Assembly (NCBI GenBank): GCA_052168355.1
Contig: JBQLZQ010000053.1
Coordinates: 1 to 43,098, forward strand
Length of the DNA: 43,098 nt
Source of the DNA: JBQLZQ01 sp052168355
Lineage (GTDB): Bacteria > Pseudomonadota > Alphaproteobacteria > DSM-16000 > Inquilinaceae
Direction of reading: 5' to 3'
Made by a program: the position numbers and the translations under genes
Part shown: positions 25,941 to 33,884 of the stretch, piece after piece
How positions within the stretch are numbered: the first letter of the stretch is position 1
Layout of the letters: each line of letters begins with the position of its first letter
Notes under the pieces: model-generated
Told to the model about the DNA's origin: nothing
What the model saw: the letters and a program-made list of their open reading frames with translations, nothing else
The model's database searches: none

Positions 25941-26954
25941 ATGGCTAAAGCGATCCGCAGCATCGGGCGGCTGACCGCGGGGTTCGCCCGGTTGGGGGAC
26001 TTCGGCGGCGGCGTCGGCAGCGTTCGGCGGATGGTTCATGATGGCGACACCATAACGGTGGCGCTGGACGGCAACCTTTCGATCCGTTTTCTCGGCATCG
26101 ATACGCCCGAGATCAGCTTTCTTGAGCCGGAGCGGGCCCAGGCTGGAGCCGGACGGTTGCGCTTCGTCTCCTTGTCCAATCCGCTGTGGGAAGAGTTTCT
26201 CAGCGATCCGTTCGATCCGAAATGGGCGCCGTTCCCGGACCCGTTGGACGACGATTTGCGGGACCATCTGACGCAGTCGGCCGGGCCGGGTGCCGCCACC
26301 AACCATGAACTGATCGCCGGGCTGGCGGAAGATGCGCTGGAAGCTCTGATCGAGGGCGATCGGACGGACCGCGGCCTGACCCTTGCGAATCTGAGATTCT
26401 TTATGGCCTTCGCCTATGAGGTCATGGATGGCTACGGTCGGCTTTTGTGTTTTCTCAATCTCGATGAGCCCGACGCCGTGGCGCGTCCGGATATCTACAA
26501 CAGCCGGATGCTCGAAAGCGGATTTGCCGCGCCGTACTTCATCTGGCCCAATGTCGATCCTTTTCGCCGACAGCCCAGCGTCAACGAAGCCGCCCTGCCG
26601 CCAGCGGCCCTGCGCGACGACATCGCCCGGTCGCCCAAGCTGCGCGAGGCGCGCAACGCGGTGGCCCGGGCGCGCGTGGCCAAGATCGGTATTTTCGACG
26701 CCGCCCGCCCGTTACGCCTTCAGCCGTTCGAATTGCGTCTGCTGGCGCGGCGCAGTCTGCCGGAACGCTGGGTGATCGATCTGGGCGCCGACGACGACAT
26801 GATCCATCCGCCGCAGGCGTATCACCGGATCGAGCGGTTGGAGGATCGCCTGTTTGTCCCGCCGGCGTTCGTGCCGCTGTTTCGCGACCGTGGATGGCGT
26901 TTGGCCGGTCCCGACCCGTTTCTCACGCGTCGGCCGGAGACGGCAGCTTCTTGA
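25941..26954 (+). CDS. Staphylococcal-nuclease-fold protein with large insertion
   Basis: The product is 337 residues. The SNase fold is visible in VHDGDT (32-37), SIRFLGIDTPE (47-57) and DGYGRLL (163-169). These give D34, D36, R49, D54, E57 and R167, matching the calcium ligands and catalytic residues of staphylococcal nuclease. About 105 residues separate E57 from the DGYGR strand, against about 40 in the model enzyme. Another 170 residues follow, including a YNSRMLESGFAAPYFIW segment that looks like the end of the fold. No secretion signal is visible, so it is probably cytoplasmic. The cleavage substrate (DNA or RNA) is unknown. The stop overlaps the opposite-strand MarR gene by 32 bp. Confidence 0.75.
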   Translation: MAKAIRSIGRLTAGFARLGDFGGGVGSVRRMVHDGDTITVALDGNLSIRFLGIDTPEISFLEPERAQAGAGRLRFVSLSNPLWEEFLSDPFDPKWAPFPDPLDDDLRDHLTQSAGPGAATNHELIAGLAEDALEALIEGDRTDRGLTLANLRFFMAFAYEVMDGYGRLLCFLNLDEPDAVARPDIYNSRMLESGFAAPYFIWPNVDPFRRQPSVNEAALPPAALRDDIARSPKLREARNAVARARVAKIGIFDAARPLRLQPFELRLLARRSLPERWVIDLGADDDMIHPPQAYHRIERLEDRLFVPPAFVPLFRDRGWRLAGPDPFLTRRPETAAS

Positions 26955-27381
26955 GCAGCTTGAGCAGGCGTTTTCGTTCGGTCTTGTCCAACGGCGAGGC
27001 CAGGAGCCGGTTGGCCGTTTTGGTCGCCTTGTCCACCGACTCCAAAAAGGCGTTGCCCGCATCGGTACAAATCAGGCGGCGGGCCCTGGCGTCACCCGGA
27101 TCCGTTTCGCGACGGACATAACCCAGCTTTTCAAGATCGCCCACGATCTGGCCGACGGCCTGCTTGGTGAACCCCGTGCCGGCGGCGATATCGGTTACCC
27201 GGACGCCGCTGGACGATTTCAGCCGTGCCAGCATATCGGCCCGAGGCAGACTGAAGCCGTCATGTCCTCGGCGCGCGACGTCCTCCGCGACGGCGTTGGC
27301 CCAGGTCTGGCTGGTCTGCCTGAGAAGGCGTCCGAGGTTATCCGGCTTCTCGCCGGCTTTTTTGGATTTGGATTTTGCCAC
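26923..27381 (-). CDS. MarR-family transcriptional regulator
   Basis: The product is 152 residues with a central winged helix-turn-helix: VRVTDIAAGTGFTKQAVGQI as helix-turn-recognition helix and ETDPGDARARRLICTDAG as the wing. The N-terminus (KSKSKKAGEK) is basic, and the C-terminal helix supplies the dimer interface. It most likely represses its own gene through the dyad at 27428-27451. Its 3' end overlaps the convergent nuclease-fold gene by 32 bp, so transcription of one may interfere with the other. Effector and other targets are not evident from context. Confidence 0.87.
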   Translation of the reverse strand: MAKSKSKKAGEKPDNLGRLLRQTSQTWANAVAEDVARRGHDGFSLPRADMLARLKSSSGVRVTDIAAGTGFTKQAVGQIVGDLEKLGYVRRETDPGDARARRLICTDAGNAFLESVDKATKTANRLLASPLDKTERKRLLKLLKKLPSPADA

Positions 27382-27427
27382 TGGGAAAACCTCTGCCGTC
27401 GGTTGATTGGAGGTTGAGATCGTTAGG

Positions 27428-27451
27428 CAGTAGTATTTACCATAAATGCTG
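27428..27451. promoter_or_regulatory. Candidate MarR operator
   Basis: An imperfect dyad with inner arms ATTTA-CCA-TAAAT (27435-27447) and outer CAG...CTG lies about 50 bp upstream of the MarR start in an AT-rich patch. The size and placement suit autorepression. The remaining sequence to the DUF4170 gene (27452-27600) shows nothing else I can name. Confidence 0.45.
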
Positions 27452-27600
27452 TCATTCGAAAACTCGAGCCTGCCAGGGGAAGACCCCGGGGCGGATGCCG
27501 CGTTCGGCGCATCGAACGGTTTTGGCCTTGGCGTCCGACCCTGCCGGCGGCCTATGCTGTCGCCCCTGCCAAACCACCTTCAAGCATGATGGACCCTTGC

Positions 27601-27846
27601 ATGGATAAGCAGCTGCTTCACCTCGTTTTCGGCGGCGAACTGGTTTCGCCCGACTCGATGGAATTCAAGGATACGGCGTCGCTCGACGTCGTCGGCATCT
27701 ATCCAAATTATAAGGAGGCCCTGACGGCGTGGCGCGGCGCCGCCTCGGCCACGGTGGACGATGCCCATATGCGCTATGTCGTCGTCCATTTGCACCGGCT
27801 GCTCGACCCCGCCAACGAGCCCGAGCCGGAGGCAACGCCGGACTGA
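27601..27846 (+). CDS. DUF4170-family protein
   Basis: The product is 81 residues and matches DUF4170: LHLVFGGEL at the N-terminus, MEFKDTASLDVVGIYPNYKE in the middle, and TVDDAHMRYVVVHLHRLLDP near the end. It is a small cytoplasmic protein of unknown function, widespread in alphaproteobacteria. The ATG at 27601 is the usual family start; an ATG five codons earlier (27586) is possible. Its stop lies 5 nt before the GTG of hrpB, so the two are probably translationally coupled. In many genomes it accompanies housekeeping genes, and nothing here points to a specific role. Confidence 0.85.
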   Translation: MDKQLLHLVFGGELVSPDSMEFKDTASLDVVGIYPNYKEALTAWRGAASATVDDAHMRYVVVHLHRLLDPANEPEPEATPD

Positions 27847-27851
27847 CCGTC

Positions 27852-30401
27852 GTGGCCCCAGCGCCGTTGGATCGGACGCGGCTGGACCGGACGCCGGCCG
27901 ATGCCCTGCCGATCGAGGCGGTGCTGCCGGCCTTGCGGCGCGCCCTTGCAGACGGATCGGCGGCGGTTCTGGAGGCGCCACCGGGCGCCGGCAAGACGAC
28001 CCGCGTGCCGTTGGCGCTGTTGGATGAACCTTGGCTCGCCGGTGGGACCGTCCTGGTTCTGGAGCCGCGCCGGCTGGCGGCACGGGCGGCGGCGCGGCGC
28101 ATGGCGTCGACGTTGGGCGAACCGGTCGGGGCGACGGTCGGCTACCGGGTCCGGCTGGACCGCAAGATCGGACCCAAGACCCGTATCGAGGTGATTACCG
28201 ACGGTATTCTGACCCGCCGGATCCAGGCCGATCCGGCCCTGAGAGGCGTCGCCGCCGTGCTGTTCGACGAGTTTCACGAGCGCAGCCTGCAGGTCGATCT
28301 TGGGTTGGCGTTGTGTTTGGACAGTCAGGCGGCATTGCGCCCGGATCTTCGCCTGCTGATCATGTCGGCCACCCTCGACGGCGCCCCGGCCGCCTCGCTT
28401 CTGGGCGACGCGCCCGTGATCGCCAGCACCGGACGCGCCTACCCGGTGGAAACCCGCTACCGCGCCCCCGCGCCGAACCAGTCGCCCGAGGCCTCCGCCG
28501 CCGCCGCCGTGCGCCTGGCCCTGGCCGACGAGACGGGCGATATCCTGGTCTTTCTGCCGGGAGCGCGCGAAATCCGCCGCGTCGCGTCGCTGCTGTCCGA
28601 TGTCGTCCGCGACGGCGTGGCGGTGACGCCGCTCTATGGCGATCTGCCGGCTTCGGTCCAGGACCGGGCCATCCGGCCGTCGGCCGAGGGCGGCCGGAAG
28701 GTCGTTCTGGCGACCGCCATCGCCGAAACCAGTCTGACCATCGAGGGGGTGCGCGTCGTCGTCGATGCCGGCTACAGTCGGGCGCCGGTGTTCGCGCCGC
28801 GTCGCGGCATGAGCCGGCTGGAAACCGTCAGGGTGTCGCGCGCATCGGCCGATCAGCGTCGCGGCCGGGCCGGGCGGCTTGGTCCCGGCGTTTGCTACAG
28901 GCTGTGGGCCGAAACGGCGGATCGGGCGCTGGTGCCGTTCACGCCGCCGGAAATCCTCACCGCCGACCTGGCGCCTCTGGCGCTGGATCTCGCCGAATGG
29001 GGCGTGTCCGACGCTACGTCCCTGCGATGGCTGGATGCGCCGCCGTCGGCCGCCTTGGATCAGGCCCGCGACCTGCTGGCGCGGCTGGGGGCGCTGGACC
29101 GGGATGGGCGGATAACCGGCCATGGCCGGGCCATGCAGGCGCTGCCGCTGCATCCGCGCCTGGCCGACATGACCCTGCGGGCGCGCGATCTGGGATTGGG
29201 CGATCTGGCCGCCGACGTCGCCGCCCTGCTGGAGGAGCGGGATCCACTGCCCGGCCGCGACGCCGACTTCCGCCGCCGGGTGGAGGCGCTGCGGCGTCCG
29301 GGCGCGGCACCGGACGCCGATGTTGGCGTGTTGCGCCGGGCCCGGGCATCGGCATCCCAGATCGCCCGGCTGATCGGGGCCGGACCGTCCGGGCCGCGCG
29401 GGGGTGCCAGGGCCGATGACGGCGCGGCCGAGGTCGGTTTGTTGCTGGCGTTTGCCTATCCCGACCGAATTGCCCAGCGCCGTCCGGGCGGGCGCGGGCA
29501 ATATCTGCTCAGCAACGGCGCCGGCGCGGTGTTGGCGCCGGACGATCCCTTGGCGTCGGAGCCCTATCTGGCGGTGGCCGACGTCGATGGCGGTCGGCGC
29601 GAGGCACGCATCTATCGCGCCGCGCCGCTGGGGCTCGACCAGATCGAAACCCATTTCGCCGATCAGATCGACCGTGTCGACCACATCGGGTGGGACACGC
29701 GCGGACAGGCGGTTGAGGCGCGGCGGCAGCGCCGCCTCGGGGCGCTGGTCCTGGCCGACGACCCTCTCGCCGACCCCGACCCGGATGCCGTGGCGGCGGC
29801 GATGTTGGAGGGTGTGCGGCTGCTGGGCCCCGGTTGCCTGCCATGGACCAAGGCGTCGCTGGCGTTGCGCCGGCGGGTCGCCTTTTTGCGCAACCGCGAC
29901 GCGGAAGGGGCGGGGTGGCCCGATCTGTCGGACACGGCCCTTGCGGCCGGTCTTTCGGATTGGCTGCTGCCGCATCTCGCCGGCTGCCGGCGGGTTGGCC
30001 ATCTGGCCGCGTTGGACCTGACCGCCATCCTGCACGGAACCTTGTCCTGGGACCAGCGGCAGGCCCTGGCGGCGCGGGCGCCCGACCGCATCGCCATACC
30101 GACCGGCGCTCGCCTGGCTGTCGAGTACACCGATCCGGCGGCCCCGGTGCTGGCGGTTCGGCTTCAGGATCTGTTCGGTCTGAATCGGACGCCTGCCGTG
30201 GACGGGGGACGGATGCCGCTGACCCTGCATCTTCTGTCGCCGGCCGGCCGGCCGCTGCAGGTGACCCGCGATCTGCCCGGTTTTTGGGCGTCCAGCTATG
30301 CCGAGGTCAGAAAGGAGATGCGGGGGCGATATCCAAAGCATCACTGGCCCGAGGATCCCACCAGCGTCGAGCCCGGAGCCGGGCCGAGGCGCCGCCGCTG
30401 A
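27852..30401 (+). CDS. hrpB: ATP-dependent helicase HrpB
   Basis: The product is about 849 residues, a DEAH-family helicase. It has Walker A GAGKTT (45-50), the Walker B variant DEFH (139-142) with ERS following, motif III MSATLDG, and the C-terminal HrpB-specific region ending KHHWPEDPTSVEPG. Bacterial HrpB is a predicted RNA helicase of little-known role. The start is a GTG at 27852, 5 nt after the DUF4170 stop, chosen because the open frame upstream lies within that gene; no ATG is nearer the first conserved helix. The end is followed by a short GCCGC-TGA-GCGGC hairpin that includes the stop codon. Confidence 0.92.
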   Translation: MAPAPLDRTRLDRTPADALPIEAVLPALRRALADGSAAVLEAPPGAGKTTRVPLALLDEPWLAGGTVLVLEPRRLAARAAARRMASTLGEPVGATVGYRVRLDRKIGPKTRIEVITDGILTRRIQADPALRGVAAVLFDEFHERSLQVDLGLALCLDSQAALRPDLRLLIMSATLDGAPAASLLGDAPVIASTGRAYPVETRYRAPAPNQSPEASAAAAVRLALADETGDILVFLPGAREIRRVASLLSDVVRDGVAVTPLYGDLPASVQDRAIRPSAEGGRKVVLATAIAETSLTIEGVRVVVDAGYSRAPVFAPRRGMSRLETVRVSRASADQRRGRAGRLGPGVCYRLWAETADRALVPFTPPEILTADLAPLALDLAEWGVSDATSLRWLDAPPSAALDQARDLLARLGALDRDGRITGHGRAMQALPLHPRLADMTLRARDLGLGDLAADVAALLEERDPLPGRDADFRRRVEALRRPGAAPDADVGVLRRARASASQIARLIGAGPSGPRGGARADDGAAEVGLLLAFAYPDRIAQRRPGGRGQYLLSNGAGAVLAPDDPLASEPYLAVADVDGGRREARIYRAAPLGLDQIETHFADQIDRVDHIGWDTRGQAVEARRQRRLGALVLADDPLADPDPDAVAAAMLEGVRLLGPGCLPWTKASLALRRRVAFLRNRDAEGAGWPDLSDTALAAGLSDWLLPHLAGCRRVGHLAALDLTAILHGTLSWDQRQALAARAPDRIAIPTGARLAVEYTDPAAPVLAVRLQDLFGLNRTPAVDGGRMPLTLHLLSPAGRPLQVTRDLPGFWASSYAEVRKEMRGRYPKHHWPEDPTSVEPGAGPRRRR

Positions 30402-30470
30402 GCGGCTGTTTCGAAGCGGTCTCGGAAGCCGATGGATCGCCGTGCGTCCTCTGTTCTTATCCCCAAGTCT

Positions 30471-30478
30471 GGTATAAT
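30471..30478 (+). promoter_or_regulatory. GGTATAAT element at the start of the NanR-like gene
   Basis: GGTATAAT combines a perfect -10-type TATAAT (30473-30478) with GGTATA, the half-site recognised by E. coli NanR. It ends 2 nt before a GTG and 11 nt before an ATG. If used as a promoter the transcript would begin around 30485, leaving almost no leader. No clear -35 box is seen. Confidence 0.4.
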
Positions 30479-30489
30479 ATGTGAATATC

Positions 30490-31212
30490 ATGACCAGTGC
30501 GCCCACGGAACCCATTCCCCGCCGCAAACTCTATCAGGAGGTCATGGACCGCCTGATCGAGCGGATCGGCACCGGAGAATTCGCCCCCGGGGATCAGCTA
30601 CCCTCGGAGCGTGAGTTGATGCAGCGCTTTCAGGTCGGCCGTCCGGCCATCCGCGAGGCGATGCAGAACCTCGACCGGATGGGCATCATCGTCATCAGTC
30701 ACGGCGAACGGGCGCGGGTGGGGCGGCCCACGGCGACATCGGTGATCGACCAGATCGCCCATGCGGCGCGCCATATCCTGATGACCTCGCCGCAGACGAT
30801 GGATCACTTGAAGGAGGCGCGCCTGGCCTTTGAGACGGCGATCGTTCGGCGGGCGACCCAGTGCGCCACGCCGGAAGACGTGGATCGCCTGAGGGCCCGA
30901 TTGGAGGCGCACCGGGCCGCGGTCAGGGATCCCGAACAGTTCCTGGAAAAGGACATGCTGTTCCATCGTGAAATCGCCGCGATCACCGGCAACCCGATCT
31001 ACTCGGCGTTAAGCCAGGCGATGTTCCAGTGGCTGGCGGAATTTCACGTCTCGATGGTTCGGTTGCCGGGGTCCGAGGGGCTGACCTTGAAGGAACATGC
31101 CCATATTCTCGAACGGATCGCGGCGGGCGATGCGGACGGGGCGGCCCGCGCCATGGCCGACCATCTGACCCGCGCCAACACCCTTTACCGGCAATTCGAG
31201 AAGCCGGCCTGA
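30490..31212 (+). CDS. NanR-like GntR/FadR-family regulator
   Basis: The product is 240 residues. It has a GntR winged helix (about 10-75) with GDQLPSERELMQRFQVGRP and the NanR-type wing ISHGERARVGRPTA, then an FCD effector domain with HLKEARLAFETAIVR and the metal-site His residues in DMLFHREIA and KEHAHILERI. It resembles NanR, the sialic-acid-responsive repressor, more than other FadR members. No sialate catabolic genes are in the window, so the effector is open. The ATG at 30490 was chosen because the TATAAT at 30473 would place transcription start after the alternative GTG at 30481. It lies 88 bp after hrpB. Confidence 0.85.
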   Translation: MTSAPTEPIPRRKLYQEVMDRLIERIGTGEFAPGDQLPSERELMQRFQVGRPAIREAMQNLDRMGIIVISHGERARVGRPTATSVIDQIAHAARHILMTSPQTMDHLKEARLAFETAIVRRATQCATPEDVDRLRARLEAHRAAVRDPEQFLEKDMLFHREIAAITGNPIYSALSQAMFQWLAEFHVSMVRLPGSEGLTLKEHAHILERIAAGDADGAARAMADHLTRANTLYRQFEKPA

Positions 31213-31220
31213 GAGCCGGT

Positions 31221-31631
31221 CTATGCTCCCTCGCGTTCGGCGTCCTCGCAGGACAGGCCGAACTGGGACAGCCCTTCCTCGAGATAGTCGGGCAGCAGCG
31301 GGATCCCCAGCAGATAGGCGCCGGTGCGGTTGTTGTGTCGCTGCTCGGCCGTTTGGAGAAGGTCGTCCCATCCGTCCTTGTCGCCGTCGCCGCGACCCAG
31401 CCAGGCCAGGGCCACAAGCTCGCACTGCTCGTCTTCGTTCAGCCCGTCGATAAAGTCGCTCAGTTCGGTAAAGATCGGGTCGGCGACGTCCGATTCAACA
31501 AGAACCTCCAGGTCGTCATCGTCGATCGAGTTGGACGGATCGTCATCGGCCTGCGGCAGCGAATCCTGCACCTCGAACTCGCGGGACATGGCGATGATGT
31601 AGCAGACGGTGTCGACACCAAGTGCCTCCAT
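31221..31631 (-). CDS. DUF3775-family protein
   Basis: The product is 136 residues and matches DUF3775: VDTVCYIIAMSREFEVQD at the start, an acidic linker, DEQCELVALAWLGRGD, and the strongly conserved LLGIPLLPDYLEEGLSQFG near the end. It is small, acidic and cytoplasmic, and its function is unknown. I chose the ATG at 31631 because AAGGAGGA precedes it; the longer frame to 31721 adds residues with no family likeness. It converges with the NanR-like gene at 8 bp and is divergent from the endonuclease/exonuclease/phosphatase gene across a 177-bp AT-rich region that must hold both promoters. Confidence 0.86.
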   Translation of the reverse strand: MEALGVDTVCYIIAMSREFEVQDSLPQADDDPSNSIDDDDLEVLVESDVADPIFTELSDFIDGLNEDEQCELVALAWLGRGDGDKDGWDDLLQTAEQRHNNRTGAYLLGIPLLPDYLEEGLSQFGLSCEDAEREGA

Positions 31632-31808
31632 GACGCGTCCTCCTTTCGACTTTCGGGGGGCGGGATCTATTTTCCCATAAATCTTTCGCAGTCGAGCGTT
31701 TTTCAAGACGGCAACTTTCAATGATCGTGTTCGTTCCTCATAGGGTTATTTTCAAAAGCCCTGAGCGGTTCGCGGCCTGTCGTCTTCACATGAACGGAAA
31801 TACTGCCC

Positions 31809-32603
31809 ATGTCCGATGCCTCCGCCTTCACCCTGATGACATGGAACGTCAACAGCAAGGAACCCGACGCCGAGCGGGTCGTGCGTCAGATCCGTGAGTG
31901 GGCCGCCGATGTCGTCCTGCTGCAGGAACTCGATGACCGTCACGTCGAGCGGTTGGAAGATGTCGAGGGGTATCAATTTGTGACGGCCCGGGACTATCGG
32001 CGGGGCGACAGTCTCAACCATTTGGGTGTTCTGAGCCGTCTTCCCATCCTGGAGGCGGAGCCGATTGCCCAGAACACGGAGGGTGCCGTAACCCGGTCCC
32101 TGGTCGGGCGCATCAAGAAGGTCGCCGAATGCCTGGAAAGCCTGAAGGTCCGGGTGCGGTGCGGAGACGACGAGGTGATCCTGGTCAGCGCCCATTTCGC
32201 CGCCAGTGGGCCGCCCAGCCGCCGGTTGGCGGAGCTGGGACGCGCCCTGGACGGCTGCGGCGACGCCCCCAACGCGCTGATCGGCGGTGACTTCAACACC
32301 TATGCGAAGCCCCTGCTCAATCCGCTGATCGGGTGGGGCCTCGGTTTCGGGTGGGCGGATCTGGGGATTAACGAGAACGACGCGGTCGAACGGTTGGCGG
32401 CGAGCCACGGCATGGGCTGTTTTATCGGCGAGATTACTGTGCCCTCGATCCGCCACCAGCTCGATCAGGTGGTGGCGCGGGGTCTTTCGATCGACCGGGT
32501 TCGGGTTGCCGACAGTCAACGCCGGTCGGATCACAAGGCCATCCTGTTGGATTGCCGCGTTCCCGCCCAGGCCGCCTGCGATGTCAAAGCGGCGGTGGCC
32601 TGA
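31809..32603 (+). CDS. Endonuclease/exonuclease/phosphatase-family protein
   Basis: The product is 264 residues of the EEP (DNase I-like) fold. Conserved active-site elements are MTWNVN (10-15, with N13), the metal ligand E40 in LLQELD, a SAHFAA His motif, GGDFNT, and SDHKA (240-244) with the terminal catalytic His. The family includes nucleases, sphingomyelinases and phosphoesterases; nothing seen here fixes the substrate. There is no clear signal peptide, so it is likely cytoplasmic. The start at 31809 is the only one that keeps the first motif close to the N-terminus. A copy of the dispersed motif follows its stop. Confidence 0.85.
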   Translation: MSDASAFTLMTWNVNSKEPDAERVVRQIREWAADVVLLQELDDRHVERLEDVEGYQFVTARDYRRGDSLNHLGVLSRLPILEAEPIAQNTEGAVTRSLVGRIKKVAECLESLKVRVRCGDDEVILVSAHFAASGPPSRRLAELGRALDGCGDAPNALIGGDFNTYAKPLLNPLIGWGLGFGWADLGINENDAVERLAASHGMGCFIGEITVPSIRHQLDQVVARGLSIDRVRVADSQRRSDHKAILLDCRVPAQAACDVKAAVA

Positions 32604-32626
32604 CGGGCTCTCTTGACAAAGGGTCT

Positions 32627-32773
32627 CTAGTGGGTCAGCGAGATGAGCAGGACAAAGAACAGGACCAAAAGGATGGCGCCGTAGCCAAGCGTTCCCACAA
32701 AACCCAGGACCCGGCGCCGAAGTCCCGGAAAGAGAAACAGGACCAGAACGGCAATGACGATGAGTTGGAGCAT
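32627..32773 (-). CDS. Small two-helix membrane protein, 48 residues
   Basis: This short open frame encodes 48 residues with two hydrophobic segments: residues 2-17 (LQLIVIAVLVLFLFPG) and about 29-45 (LGYGAILLVLFFVLLI). A basic loop LRRR between them would be cytoplasmic. An AAGG lies about 5 nt before the ATG at 32773. Both the composition and the positive-inside loop argue for a real small membrane protein. It overlaps nothing else and lies between the EEP gene and the tRNA. I do not recognise a named family. Confidence 0.7.
   Translation of the reverse strand: MLQLIVIAVLVLFLFPGLRRRVLGFVGTLGYGAILLVLFFVLLISLTH
32699..32717. other. Basic-loop coding segment of the small membrane protein
   Basis: This stretch lies within the 48-residue gene and encodes the arginine-containing loop between its two helices. 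It is listed only to mark the topology-determining segment, which would place both termini outside under the positive-inside rule. Confidence 0.3.
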
Positions 32774-32831
32774 GAAGCCTTGCCGCCGGATCGCAGAATA
32801 GCGTTAACGAAGCGGGTGCGGCGGGGTAGGG

Positions 32832-32906
32832 TGGTGGGCGGTACTGGGATTGAACCAGTGACCCCTCGCGTGTGAAGCGAGTGCTCTCCCGCTGAGCTAA
32901 CCGCCC
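32832..32906 (-). tRNA. tRNA-Val (anticodon CAC)
   Basis: The molecule is 75 nt. It has acceptor stem GGGCGGT/ACCGCCC, D arm GCTC-AGCGGGA-GAGC, anticodon arm CTCGC-TTCACAC-GCGAG with anticodon CAC reading GUG, a 5-nt variable loop and T arm ACTGG-TTCAATC-CCAGT. Discriminator A and the CCA end are encoded. All stems pair perfectly. No integrase or attachment-site duplication is seen beside it. Confidence 0.97.
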
Positions 32907-32969
32907 CCAAGATGGGCGGCAGATGTAAGGGGCGGCTATGGGGCGTGTCAAGCAAGCCCGACATTACAC

Positions 32970-32990
32970 CGGCGCCGATGGTCGGCGCCG
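32970..32990. other. Perfect 9-bp GC hairpin upstream of DUF3108 gene
   Basis: CGGCGCCGA-TGG-TCGGCGCCG lies in the 104-bp gap between the tRNA and the DUF3108 gene, 20 bp before the latter's ATG. There is no T-run on either side. It may shape the mRNA leader of the DUF3108 gene or isolate it from upstream transcription. Confidence 0.45.
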
Positions 32991-33010
32991 CGGAACCTGA
33001 GGTGGGCCAG

Positions 33011-33877
33011 ATGAGCGACGGACGACCAAAGAAATGGCTGAAACCGGCCCTTGGCGCGTTGGCAACGGCGATGATCCTGGGGTCGGCCGGCGCCGTGCGG
33101 GCGGCCGACCCGCCGGCCCTCGAGCTGGATTACGAGGTCTATGTCGGCGGCATGAACCCCGTCGGCGCCACGGCCCTGTTCGGCTTGACGCCGGACTCCT
33201 ACGCCATGCGCGTCGAAGCCGCCCCCCAGGGCTTCATCCGCATGTTCGGCCAATGGACATTCCTTGGCCGCGCCTGGGGGACCCTCGACGGCACCTCGGC
33301 GGCGCCGCACCTGTTCGAGACGGTGGAACGCAAACCGGAGAGGGAGCGCCGCTTGGAGGTCCGGTATGGGCCGGACCAGGCCCCCGATACCGTTTTCGTT
33401 CCCGAAGGGTGGGCCGAAGGCGACGAGGTGCCGGCCAGCCAGGCGACCGGCACCGCCGATCCCCTGGGCGCCTTCGCGGTTCTCTCTCAGGCGGTGGCCC
33501 TCGGCGACGCGTGCGCCCGCACCCTGCCGGTTTTCGATGGGCGTCGGCGTTACGATCTGGTTGCCACCGACGGGCGCGATGTGGTGCTGGAACCGTCGCG
33601 GCGGTCGGCCTATGCCGGCCCGGCCCGGCTGTGTCGGCTGCGCATGGACCCCATCGCGGGCAAATGGCGAGAATCCGACAGCAGTAATTTCTGGCGGAGG
33701 CCGCGGCCGGGCGAGGACCGCTGGATCGATGTCTGGCTGGCCGCGCCGGTGGCCGGCGGTCCGGTGGTCCCGGTCCGCCTGCACGCCGACAGCAAGCTGG
33801 GTCCGGTCTTTATCCATCTGGACGACGTGCGGGTCGCTGACCCGGCCACGACAGCCCTGTTACCGCCGATCCGGTAA
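33011..33877 (+). CDS. DUF3108-family exported protein
   Basis: The product is 288 residues. A signal peptide (basic KKWLK, hydrophobic to about residue 25, cleavage near AVRA-ADPP) precedes a DUF3108 beta-rich domain beginning LELDYEVYVGGMNPVGATAL and ending VPVRLHADSKLGPVFIHLDD. The family consists of periplasmic proteins of unknown function with a fold resembling lipoprotein-transport or lipid-binding barrels. The ATG at 33011 is preceded by a weak GGTGGGCC. It converges with the phosphatase gene with 7 bp between stops. Confidence 0.83.
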   Translation: MSDGRPKKWLKPALGALATAMILGSAGAVRAADPPALELDYEVYVGGMNPVGATALFGLTPDSYAMRVEAAPQGFIRMFGQWTFLGRAWGTLDGTSAAPHLFETVERKPERERRLEVRYGPDQAPDTVFVPEGWAEGDEVPASQATGTADPLGAFAVLSQAVALGDACARTLPVFDGRRRYDLVATDGRDVVLEPSRRSAYAGPARLCRLRMDPIAGKWRESDSSNFWRRPRPGEDRWIDVWLAAPVAGGPVVPVRLHADSKLGPVFIHLDDVRVADPATTALLPPIR

Positions 33878-33884
33878 AAGACGG

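Noticed and set aside
27774..30527. 917-codon minus-strand open frame opposite hrpB
   Set aside because: hrpB has all helicase motifs in the sense frame; the antisense product is low-complexity Arg/Gln/Gly/Pro sequence.
32832..33010. Integrated element at the tRNA-Val gene
   Set aside because: No integrase, direct repeat of the tRNA 3' end or composition change is visible on either side.
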